This document shows, one piece after another, positions 22,844 through 33,287 of a stretch of 36,320 bases of DNA. The stretch comes from Cylindrodendrum hubeiense (taxonomy: Eukaryota > Ascomycota > Sordariomycetes > Hypocreales > Nectriaceae), in the NCBI GenBank assembly GCA_014621425.1, contig JAANBB010000405.1, positions 1 through 36,320 on the forward strand. The letters run 5' to 3'. The translations under genes and the position numbers were made by a program. How positions within the stretch are numbered: position 1 is the first letter of the stretch; the number at the start of each line of letters is the position of its first letter. Below the pieces are notes generated by a model. It ran no database searches and was not told the DNA's origin. It saw only the letters and a list, made by a program, of their open reading frames with translations.

Positions 22844-23096
22844 GAACATGATCGCCTAGCATTCACTCTCTAGTCAGACGTGACAGGAATAGTTCGTCCC
22901 ATGTCATCCCCATGGCATCATGGTCCGCCTGACTGCGCCGCAAGCCAGGCTCCAGCCCGGAGGGCGATGTTGGGGGATCCGGCCATGCGACTCCATCCCT
23001 CCGGCTCCTACGGATACAGCCTCCTACGGATGACAGCCAACGCTTGTCAATGTTTGTTGGTTTACAATACAGTATCTGTACGACTAAGGATCCTGT

Positions 23097-23138
23097 GACA
23101 GCGAGGCAGGCATTGAAGCCGAGACCTGCCTCGCTGTC
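23097..23138. repeat. perfect inverted repeat / hairpin (14-bp arms, 14-nt loop)
   Basis: GACAGCGAGGCAGG (23097-23110) and its exact reverse complement CCTGCCTCGCTGTC (23125-23138) flank a 14-nt loop. It would fold into a stable GC-rich stem in RNA or extruded DNA. It lies in the gene-free stretch about 660 bp beyond the PRP4 stop codon. It resembles neither a bacterial terminator (no T-run) nor a known RNA family. Confidence 0.85.
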
Positions 23139-26100
23139 CCGACGACTTGATTGCCCTTTGTCGTAGGCATCCGTAATGTGGACCCCGAAGGTCCCGAAGG
23201 GGCGACAATAGGCAGCACAGCCGCATTTCAACACGCCCTCAAAACGCCGGGCGAAAAGGAAGTCACCCACTAGCGAGGGAATCTGTCGAAAAGGGCCGCA
23301 CGGTGGGCGCGTGGCATGCTGTGAGCATCACGGGTTCCGGTTGCACGTCTTGCTTGCTGGCTGCCGGGTGAAGATTTGCTTTGTGGAAGGGATGGAGATG
23401 CAAGGAGCCGCAGGCATGGTGGAGATGGAGACGAGGACCGGGTTGGTGGTGAGGCGGATGATAGGCATCGGGGTTTGTTGCGGGCGTGAGGGAGAGGATG
23501 TGGGTGAGGGAGTGGTTGGTTGGCGGCGTGTAAGTGGTGATGGGGCTGCAGACAGGTGGTTGACGACAAGACAACAAGACGACGAGACAACACTGTACAG
23601 CACAATGCAAGACATGATGCTATCACGGTCTTTGTTTCTGATCAGCTGTGAATCATGCCTACGAAACAGCGTTCCCGCCGTCGCACAACCGCAGCACAAC
23701 CACAGCCAGCACAAGCAAGCAAGCCCCGCCACGTCTCTGGCTGTGCATGGACGAATATGTAGGCGCGCTGTGACTCTCGGTGTAACACGTAACACGCCTT
23801 CCCCGAGCCCGAGGCGATCGTGACCACCCGAAGGGCCCTCGCCTCCCGCGGAAGAGAGAAAAGCGAGGCTAGCGGTTCGTCCTCGTGGCCTGGTGGCGGC
23901 GCGCCGCGGAGGAACACCTCGTGTGCGCGGGATGGGGGAGCACGGCTGGGAAAGGGAAGCCTGGGGATTGCCACGGCTGAGACAGGCCGTGGTTGGACTC
24001 TGTGGTGATTGCCCGTCGCAAGACGAGACAGAGGCTAGGCGAGACAAGATAGGCCGAGACAAGGGAGGCTTGGGAGGCGTGAGAGGCGTGAGAGGCTTGG
24101 GGGCTAATCCATCTCAGCCATCTTGTGACGTGGGTTTCTCTTTTCGTTGCTTCTTTGGTGATGAACTCCATCTATCACACCGACTTGCAGGCTTGCTTCG
24201 TAGACGGCACTACGCCGACGCTGCATTCACACACTGCCTTCTTATTTGCGCGACGATGTGACTATCAATCCACCGTCTCGACTATTACGCTAATCGGGCA
24301 TCGAACAAGAAGAAGGAAAAAAAAGTCGCCAAGTTCCTCGTGCTCCGTATAAGCTGTCCGCTGTCAAACTCGTGTGTATGTAGGGCGCCTGCAGGGTAGG
24401 GTCGAGCAGAGCAGCAAGAAAATCCCCAAGTCCCCACCGAGACATGCGCTGGCACAACGACAACCAGCAGAACGAGACGCACGCACCGAGAGGCCCTCCC
24501 CCCCGCTCGGAAGCTGTCAATCGAAGATGCAGAATGCAGCTGCGGACCATGCAGAAATGCCTACGCAGGCGGGAGGCGGAAAATACGGACGCGGCGGGAC
24601 TCATTTCGCGCCCATATGCAGGCCCGGTTTGGCATCTATTGCCCAGCTGCCGCTCCGGTCGTGGTGCAGCGGCAGAGCGGGCGGCGCGGACGCACCAGGG
24701 AAGACAAAACATGACGGCTCACTCGCGCCCGCCGTCGCCGTTACGGAACTTCTCTGTTGGCTGCTCGCGCCGCCTGTAACAGTCCTGCAACCCCGTCCGT
24801 GTCTGAAGTAGATTGCCCCAGCGCGGCGAACGCATCTGAATCAGCCGCCACTCAATCACGAACCAAGGCGACACGGCGTTCCATAAACAATGGAGGGGGG
24901 AATAACGGTCCCGGGGATCCCATGCCTTGCGCGACCGTTTCCGCAGGCCCGTGTCACCCCGGGACGACAGTCTTTTTGCTTTGTGCCCGCGCGGTCCAGT
25001 TCGCCAAACCGCGCCCGGGCGCAAAAGCAACGAGCACAGCCTCACTTTTTGCCGCGTTTCTTTTTTTCTTCTTCATTTTGCTTCCTCTTCCGTCAGGGAA
25101 CCCCTCTACGCTGCGGAGCCCGGCTTGGGCTGCCATGGGGCGGGAAATATGGGGTCGACCCTCTCTTGGGCGCCTCCAGGCACGGACGAGGCAGGGCTGC
25201 TGGCCGGGCGCGAAATTACCCACGCCGTGAAATTTGTACGGAGCATTTCTCCGTTGAGGCGCTGAAGAAGCACCCGCGCACAGATTAGCTGGCTGCGACG
25301 TACTGCGGACGTGAATGTAGTGTATATCCGGACACGGGAAAAATGGCTGATGAAGGGGCCGTGCAGCGCAGCACGCAAGCCCGGCGGTTCGGGCGGTTCG
25401 GGGACCGGGGGGCCCATGGGCCTGGGTGTTTGAGGTAGAGTGAAGCAAAGCCACGCCGGAGCGACGAGGCTTGAGATGAGGAAATGACGACACTGGCGCC
25501 GTGGGCAAAGGCTCTTTGTGCCATTGTGATCGGCGGGATGGGCTGCGGGCGGCAGGGACATGTCAGGGGATCATCGTGTTTCGCCTTGAGGGCGATCCAA
25601 GGTGAGCGCACGGCGTCACGAACTCGATGTAGCCGCTTCACAGGGTTGCTGGCATGGATTTGTTGGCATGGATTTGTAGGGTTTGCCGTTGATAGTGCCC
25701 ATGGGTGCGAGGCGAAGTGTCTTGTATTTGTTAATCAGGCTGATCATAGATGATCCTTTGGAGGGATATGCAACTTGTGCTGTCATGGCATAAGTTACTT
25801 GGTTACGTCTTGGATTCCCGAGTATCCACAGGCTGTGGTTGCAAGCCTCATCGGGCGATCCCATCCCATTGGAGGCCATTGCCCGTCCATCCATGCCATC
25901 GTATTCTGTCACCCCAATATCCAGGATGATGACACTTGAACGACCGACACCACCAAGCATCGTCCTCCACCGTCGGTTCCACACGCAGCCTATTGTCCTC
26001 GAGCCGGACGCGGCCCCTACTTCTTGTTCCCTGCTTCTTGAAGTTCTGGCCCCTCCCACTCCCACGGTGCACACGACCCTGTTCTTGGGCCCCGCCTGGG

Positions 26101-26318
26101 GTCCCAGATGCGCATCGACCAGAAGGGATGTGAAATCGTGCAGCAGGTGTTGTCCTCAATCTCGTGTGTATATTCCTGGCAGTACCTGTAACGGGTGCGG
26201 TCTCAGGGGCGGTTGCTATTCTTGACCGTAGAGTTGTGCCGCGCTTCGGTTGATGGCGCGGGTAGGGTTGTAAGTGTAATGACGATGATACTTGAAGGGC
26301 GTGGGTCTTCTATTTTGA

Positions 26319-26334
26319 GTCATTTCGAAATGAC
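26319..26334. promoter_or_regulatory. 16-bp perfect palindrome, possible protein-binding site
   Basis: GTCATTTCGAAATGAC reads the same on both strands. Its outer halves (GTCA / TGAC) resemble bZIP half-sites spread apart by an AT-rich core. It lies in the middle of the gene-free stretch. Function is not shown by the sequence alone. Confidence 0.4.
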
Positions 26335-28628
26335 AATTGGTCTAGGTTGGTGCTTGGAGGTAGAGTGAAGTATTGTCATCTTCTTAGTCTCTCGAATACC
26401 CGTCTTAGTCCTGATGACTTACACGGCGACGTCAAAAATTCCCTGGAAGTCTCAAAAGAGGCAGTGCGACGCACCTTAGCTAGGCGGGCCCCCTGGCCTT
26501 AACTGAACTTTGAGGAGTTGACTGGCCCACTCCCAAGATCACACAGCGCGCACATCAGTCGCACCATGGAACACAATTGCTGAACTGTAATTCACGGAAT
26601 CTGAGAGACAGTCCAGGGTAGTCCGACCTTGTCCTCCGTGTGCCAGCACCGGGACGGCCCCGAGCGGAGTCTCCACCATGGCGCTCTCGGCGGGTGACCG
26701 ATCAGGAGACGTCCGGTCTCTGCCGTCCTCGTGCCGGCGCGCCCTGATTCTCACGCACAGTCCATGCCACGACCCTGGGACGCACCAGACACAGGGCCAC
26801 AGGCTACTGTCGGTAGAGGGCCTCTGGAGGCGCCCATGACTGGCTGGCGACGGGAACTCCTCAACCAAGGTGACGCTGGATCGTGCGACGCACTGATACC
26901 ACCCTCGCCTCTTCGGCCTCGGCAGACGTCGCAGGCCCAAGCCCGCCTCACTGCCCACCAACGAATCGTCGGCTTGGCCACGCAATGGCGTTGAATTTAG
27001 CAGAGCCCTCCAAGCCCTCCCAGGCGCCCCCGGATGTCATCCCGCCACCATCCAGCTGCGCGCCTGCGCCGTTAGTGGCCCAGATCGCTGTTAGACTTCG
27101 GCCACGGCGAAAGGCGTTTCGCGGGACCCATCACCAACGCCATGCGACGAACATGTGGCCTTGGAGGTCTTGGTGGCCCCGGATTTGCAGCGATGGGCGT
27201 TCCCCGATGGCACGCTATTGAATTGGTCGAGCGTTGAGCGAGTCTTGCGAGAGGTCGACGCTGAGCTACTGGCGGGGTTCCCATGGTTCCTGGTCCATGG
27301 CCTCACTCGCATCGAACCAATGCCCCGTCTTCATCGCCTCCCTTGCGTCGACGCTACAAGCGATATGGGCAATGCTGCCAGGCGGTGAATCTGCGAGGAG
27401 GCATTTAGAGCTTGCCTCGGGGGCATGGGATGCCGACGGCCGTTGATGCTGATGGGCCCATCACGAAACGTGCGCCATCCTTGCTTGATGAACTAGTTTG
27501 AGCTTGAAGCATGGGCGAATCGCATGCCATAAGCCGCAAGTCTGGTTCCGGGGGGCGGCGGCCGTCGTGGGGAGACGACTCCTCTATCGATCCATCACGC
27601 ATGAAGTGCATAAAAGAAGAATGACGGTGAGCTGGTTTGAAAAGAGTCTCGGGCACGGGTTCCCGCACTGTCTCGGATCATGGACACGTCCGAGCTTGGG
27701 GACTACGGGTTGTTTCTCTGCGAGATCCCAGGCGATAAACTGAGAGATGGGTTGATCTAAACTGGGGGACGCCAGATGGATGGGGAAAAGCAGGCGATCT
27801 CGCCGTGTATCAGGCCTTGCTATGGCCTCTATTGGATCCGGTGACACTCGCTAACCCCGGATAGCCCAGCTACGACCTTGTGGTGGCGGGAGGGGAGTTG
27901 GTGGTGTGCTCGGGGCCCAGAAACCGCGTTTCTCTGCCTCAACTCACTTCTGATCGAGGTTACGGCTTGAGCGATGCTGGTGATGGTGGTGTGCCGGGCG
28001 GACTGTGCGAAGCCAGTGCCGGCTGACAGTTTTCACGGTTCGCGAGTTGGCCATGGACGCACCATGACTCAAAGACTTGTTCTTGGGGGTGGGTTGCCAA
28101 TCTTGTGCAAGTTGCGAGATAGCTACAACTGATCCCTATTGGGTCAGGTAGTTGACCATCTTCACCGTTTCTCTCAGCGCGCATCTGCAAGATTCCCTGG
28201 AACGGATATCACCAACATCATCTATCACGGATGTAGGTCATGGCCAATGGGAGCCCGTCGATGCACCCACCTCCGGCTCTCGACGGATGGGCCGGCGAAG
28301 ACGGAGGTGGAGGCCATGGTCGAATCAGAAGCGAATGTCGGCTGCCGTCTGCAGGTGTGGAGAGGGCAGGTGAAGGTCACCGGTCAGCCACAGCGAGCAG
28401 GATTTCTGACGGAGTGTGCCTGTGATAATCAGCCCATGCATGAACTGAATCAACTCCTGTTTGGTGGGTTGCTTCAGGTGGTGGGCGTCACAGTTGGAGG
28501 GTGGGAATGGGATCTGCTAGCGGCCTGCGGCAGGTGAACGGGACGGGGACTGACTGGCCCTGGCTGTAAGTGGACGAGCAAGACGAGGTAGAGAAATTGG
28601 ATGGACGAGCGGGGGATCGCGATGGCGC

Positions 28629-28661
28629 GGATCCAGCTCGGATCCAACTCGGATCCAACTC
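28629..28661. repeat. tandem repeat, 11-bp unit x3
   Basis: Three adjacent copies of GGATCCARCTC at 28629, 28640 and 28651; the first differs by one base (G for A). It lies in gene-free sequence. Confidence 0.85.
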
Positions 28662-28986
28662 TGAGGTGGGCAGTGATGAAGTCGAGGCGCCGCTTACGAA
28701 GTAGAGGATGCTTAGAGGAACGCCGTGCTTCAGCTAGAGTGTATGATCGACGCCCCAGACTCCTGGGAGATTGAGATGGCTTCTGGTGGGTGAGGCACTT
28801 TGGCACGATGGGAGTCAGTGCGGGCTTGCAGACTTGTAGACTTGCAGAACTGGCAGAGACGACCCTGCCGAGGCGCCAGAAGGCAAACAAGAGCAAAGCA
28901 GGCGCGGCCAGGAATGGGGCTCGTCCCTGGCAAGCCCGTCAATGACGGGCCATGATTGAGCCGTCAAAGCGCCCCCTGAGGATTGC

Positions 28987-29041
28987 CGTGGAGTGCCCGT
29001 GGAGTGCTCGTGGAGTGCTCGTGGATTGCTCATGGATGGGC
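28987..29041. repeat. tandem repeat, 11-bp unit x5 (degenerating)
   Basis: The unit CGTGGAGTGCT begins at 28987, 28998, 29009, 29020 and 29031. The first ends in C, the fourth has GGATTGCT, and the fifth has decayed to CATGGATGGGC. It lies in gene-free sequence 350 bp from another 11-bp repeat of unrelated sequence. Confidence 0.85.
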
Positions 29042-29520
29042 CCTGGGGTGCTGTCATGGGTGCGGCATGGGAGCCCTGGGCGAGCGATGGGCACTGGGGC
29101 GCTGGGCATTGGCACTGGCATGGGGCCTTGCCGCATGGCGTCTGCATGGATGTCCAGGGTCGTAGCGACTGGTAGGCCGTCGGGTCTCGTTTCTTTGGTG
29201 GTGGAGTTCTTTCAACGTTGACGACTCGTCGATGATGGCCTGTGTCTGTGACGTTGGCTTGGTTGGGCGCGGAGCAGACAGGCGCTCTGGGAGAGATCGA
29301 GGCACCAGGCCCAAAGCGGCTAGCTGCACCCGTGATTTGACATGCCATCCTTGCAGCAGCACTTCAGCCATCACGCACCGTTGACTGCAGCGCACAAATT
29401 GGCACCGTCGAGCACGGTCAATGCAGGCCCTGCTGTTGCATCAGTGCAGGTTCCGTCCGGTCCAGTGCCCAGCGGGTGCTATCCAGTGGTGCTATCCAGT
29501 GGGTGCGCCTGGCGCTGTGC

Positions 29521-29552
29521 TTTGGTGCTTTGGTGCTTTGGTGCTTTGGTGC
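29521..29552. repeat. tandem repeat, 8-bp unit x4
   Basis: Four exact copies of TTTGGTGC in a row, preceded by a partial copy. It is a simple microsatellite-like repeat in the gene-free stretch. Confidence 0.9.
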
Positions 29553-32491
29553 TGTGCTGCTGGGAATACCTGACTGACCGCCATTCTGGCCCAGCAAACA
29601 TTGGATGTTGGACCGTCGCCTCTGAGACTGGGGCACCCGCCATATGCATTTCTCGCATCATGCCCCGTCAAACGCCCGGCGCCTGTCCACACAGCGTCTG
29701 CCCCGATGAAACCGTGTCTCGGGGGTCCATCCCTTCCGCTGGTCTCTGGCTACGCACTGGCTTACTGGGTTGGTGGGATTCTTTCGCGGCGGAACAGGCG
29801 GTGCACCAGAGACAATCCCAGGGCGACGAGACTGCCGAACAGAGGCTCAGCTTCCCGTTGTAGCGTCGTGTGTGCTGCCAGCGAGGCCCATCAAGCAAGG
29901 GAGCAAGCACAGCAAGCACAGCATCACGCGATGACGGGGCCCCGTGGCTGGGGCAAACAGGGACAACGAACAAAGAGACAACAGATGAGAGACATGAGAG
30001 ACATGAGAGCCACGTCCATGATACCCATTTGCCCATCACGCTCAATGTGCAAATACCCGTCTTGAAATACGGGATACACTGCTAATACGCCCACCTACAC
30101 ACCACAACTGGTATGCGTCCCATGGTGTTGTCCACGCCAGGCCCCCAGGCGGGTCATCGTAGGTGGAATGTGTGTGTGCGGCGGCCAGGTGAGTGAACCA
30201 ACAACACGCATTCAACGGGCAGAGAGATTGCCAGTGTGACAGCAAAGTGGACGACAACGGGCGCATTCCCCTGGCCAGCAGCCCTGTCCGGCCTGTCCAT
30301 TGGCCGCCTCTGCAGCCCGTTCCTCATTGACAGCCTCACTCTTCCGTCGCACTCCTTCCTGGCCTTCCTGTCCTGTCGAGGTGGGATGGACGCAACGCTC
30401 ACACACTGACCGTCACACTCTCACACACACAAATGCACCTCACTGTGAGCAGCAGGCTGCTGGGTAGCACTGCGCCTGCTGCGACAGGGAACATGTGTCT
30501 TCGGCCCGGCGTCAGGCCCCAATCAGAACCGCACCAGCCCTGCAGCCGTCTCTTTTCAGCAATCCAACGTCTAGGGTCTGAGTCCCATGCATACATCACC
30601 GTACCTAGTATACAACTGCAAGGACATGCCCGTTAGCCGGAGACTTCCGACGCTACTTTCTGGAAGGTATGCGGCCGCCGTTGGGAGCTGAATCAATACT
30701 TGGACCCTTGAACTGGCACATGGCGATGCGCGCGACTGCTTGTACCGCAGCTAACAGTCGCATCCCTGCTGGCCGTAGGCTGGTATCGGCCAGCCCTGCA
30801 ACCGCTGCAACAACTTGGACCACGTTGGATGCTCTCAGTGGCAACCATGTTGGCAGATGGCTGGCCTCGATCTTCGCGGCCAAGTTGGCGACCAGAACGG
30901 GCGGCTGTTCTGTTTGTCGTGATGCCACGAAACCTGACATCCCAGCCTCGCTTGCCGCCTACAACGTAAAACATATGGGGAACGACTCTGCCTAGGAGGC
31001 GAAACGACAGCCGCCTTGCCTATGCAAACCAACAACCCCAGACCTTTCTTCCGTCAGCCTAGCTCTATAACGCTCGGCTTATACCAGCGCCCCATCTGCG
31101 ACCCCATGGCCTGGACTGGGGCTTTCGCATCTAGAAATGGAACTGCATAATTGTCCAACCACTGGGACGCCTCAGCATGCTCAACTCGACACATAGTACG
31201 CCGTATGTCGATCCCACCGCCCGACCATTTGCATAACTCCTGGCATGCCTGTTCATTGGGTGTGGATGGTCAGACAAAGATCGGTACGCTTCAGTGCCTG
31301 TCCACTTGGCTACGCGCTCTAGTCCCGAGAGGGACGTATCCTGCCGACACGTCTCTTGTGGTTGAATGATGCTCACTGGGCGGGCGGCCAGTGCTATCAC
31401 TGATCGACAACCCCAACCGCCTGCAGTAGTGGTGCCAGTTCACTTTCAGCCCTTGCTTGGTCGAAGACTCTAGTCGAGTAGGTTCTGCAGCAGCGCAGCA
31501 CAACAAGCAGGAGGTTGGCTGGGCGGTCCGACCCAACAGCGCAGCGTCCAGCAGCCAGCGCCTTTGGCTGATACGTCCACAGAGGCATAGAATAGAGGGT
31601 CTCAGAGGGACCCAACTCCATGACTTCATGCATTCCGGCCGGTCCGCACACAACACGTCGCCAAGCGCCACGGACGGCCGTCAATACGCTCGCCATCCAA
31701 TGGCTGGTGCACTGCCAGTTCTTTCTTGTTCGTCGAGGATTCCAGCGAGCAAGGTTTGCCGTTCGTTCCATCTGCTACTTGGGGCAGTAGCCGGCCAAAG
31801 CATGTGTACGAAGGTACGGCCGGACTGCCTCCACACCAAACTCTGTCCATGTCCATCATGTCTTGTCTTGTTTTGCGCCGGCAGCCGATGATGCTACCTC
31901 CGATGCTACCCCGTCTGCCGCGCCCGGGAACAGACAGACTCACGGAGGCGAAAAGTCAGAAGACGGGCATAGAGCAAAACTGTAGCCGTCACGGGGGCTG
32001 TCGATTATGACGATGCGCCCGACGGTGGGGAGAGAACAGGCAGAAGGTCGAGCTGAGGCCGGACGGGGCCGCACAAGGACACGCAACACACGGCACAACT
32101 GGACACAGTGGGTGACTGGACAGAGGAGTCAGGACGCACTGGACACAGGCTGGGGAGCGGGAGGGGTGTCAGCAGAACACACAGAGGCTGTCCTGCCCGC
32201 ACCCGACCTCCGCCTCATCGCCATGGATCAACATGACGACGGGCGGCCACTGGCTGGGCCCCTCTGAGTGGACGAGACACCGTGGCCTGGGAGTGGGCCG
32301 ATGGATGGCGTTAGTGCTGAGGGGAGAAGGGCCTGGCCTGACTTGCTGGAGGCAGTGACACAGCGAACCACTTTATTTTGGTGTGTCAGACTACCTTCGG
32401 ATCCTTGCCTCTCGTATATTGCTCAGCGTCACCACGCCGCCATCCCTGCCTGGGCTAGTCAACGCCCCCTGGACGCCATGGAGTCGGCGTG

Positions 32492-32528
32492 GACGCCCTC
32501 GACGCCCCTCGACGCCCCTCGACGCTCC
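32492..32528. repeat. tandem repeat, 10-bp unit
   Basis: GACGCCCTC, then two exact copies of GACGCCCCTC (32501 and 32511) and a partial GACGCTCC. It lies about 800 bp upstream of the kinase start codon at 33288. Confidence 0.85.
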
Positions 32529-32834
32529 AAGGCAGGCGAACCTTAACCTGGCCAGCTCCACGAGCACAGACAAGAATAGCCGGCGCATTAACACACGCTG
32601 GCCAAGACAGGGCCCCATGTCACTAATCTCTCCAACCGGACCGGGGTCTGCTCAAGCCGGTGGATCCCTGGTGTGGTCCTGACCGTCCTGGTGTGGGTGC
32701 TCCACGCAATCCAAGCCCGAGGCGTGACGAGTACGTACCCTGACACACCCTGTCCTCGCCCGCCTCGCCTTGTCCCCATCACAGCCTGTTCGGGGCTGAT
32801 ATCTACCTTACATTCGCCCACCCTCCGGATGATG

Positions 32835-33287
32835 CGCTCTGAGGGACCTCATCACCGCTTTCACGACACTCCTTCCGAACTCCTTTTCCACCCGCCGGTC
32901 TGCTCCCGCAGTCGTCAATCTTAGGTCCGCTCGTCACTCTATCCTCCTTCTCCTGTTACTCCCTCACCGGAATCCCGCCGCCGCGACATTGACCTGGACG
33001 GCGACAATTCAAACTCCTCAACCCTTGCCTCGCTGCTTATCTCGACCCGTTGATTCGGCCCTCGGGACCTCTTACACGACAACCTCTCAACCCCACGCCA
33101 ACTCAAACCACAGGATCTTTTTTTCTTCGCACCGTTGGAAATTTGGATTGGATCAGGATCCTTTGGCCCGTGGAAAATACAACTCCCTGTGTTTTTCTCT
33201 TTCCTTTTCTCTCTGTGATCCGTTTGGTATCCTCTTCTGGCCCGGACCACCCAAGACACCCCGTTTAGGACCTTTTTGGATATCAAC
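32835..33287 (+). promoter_or_regulatory. ATG-free pyrimidine-rich leader of the Ran1-like kinase gene
   Basis: The 453 nt before the kinase start codon contain no ATG on the plus strand, although about seven would be expected by chance. The segment is rich in C and T (for example 33115-33230). This is what a long 5' untranslated region selected against upstream starts looks like, and it supports initiation at 33288. Two ATGs just outside it (32829 and 32832) open a 32-codon frame; these may mark sequence upstream of the transcription start, or an upstream ORF. Confidence 0.6.

Larger units (their letters stand above)
22441..33287. other. 10.8-kb stretch without a supportable gene
   Basis: I examined both strands for family motifs, splice-joined exons, tRNA A/B boxes, 5S rRNA and spliceosomal RNA signatures and found none. 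All open frames are short, compositionally odd (Arg/Pro/Ser/His-rich) and overlap similar frames on other strands. The sequence is GC-rich, with no strong AT bias, so it is not an obvious RIP-mutated repeat. It carries several very short tandem repeats, a 14-bp-arm hairpin (23097-23138) and a 16-bp perfect palindrome (26319-26334). Its right end (32835-33287) is the leader of the next kinase gene. It is best read as a long regulatory region and/or non-coding transcription unit upstream of that gene, though no direct signal for transcription is visible. Confidence 0.6.

Noticed and set aside
23270..24062. Open frames of 115-244 codons on the minus strand and 170 on the plus strand
   Set aside because: Low-complexity Ser/Pro/His/Arg composition, no domains, overlap on both strands and no supporting splice structure.
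28987..29041. CRISPR-like spaced repeat
   Set aside because: The copies are adjacent with no unique spacers; a plain tandem repeat, and the genome is eukaryotic.
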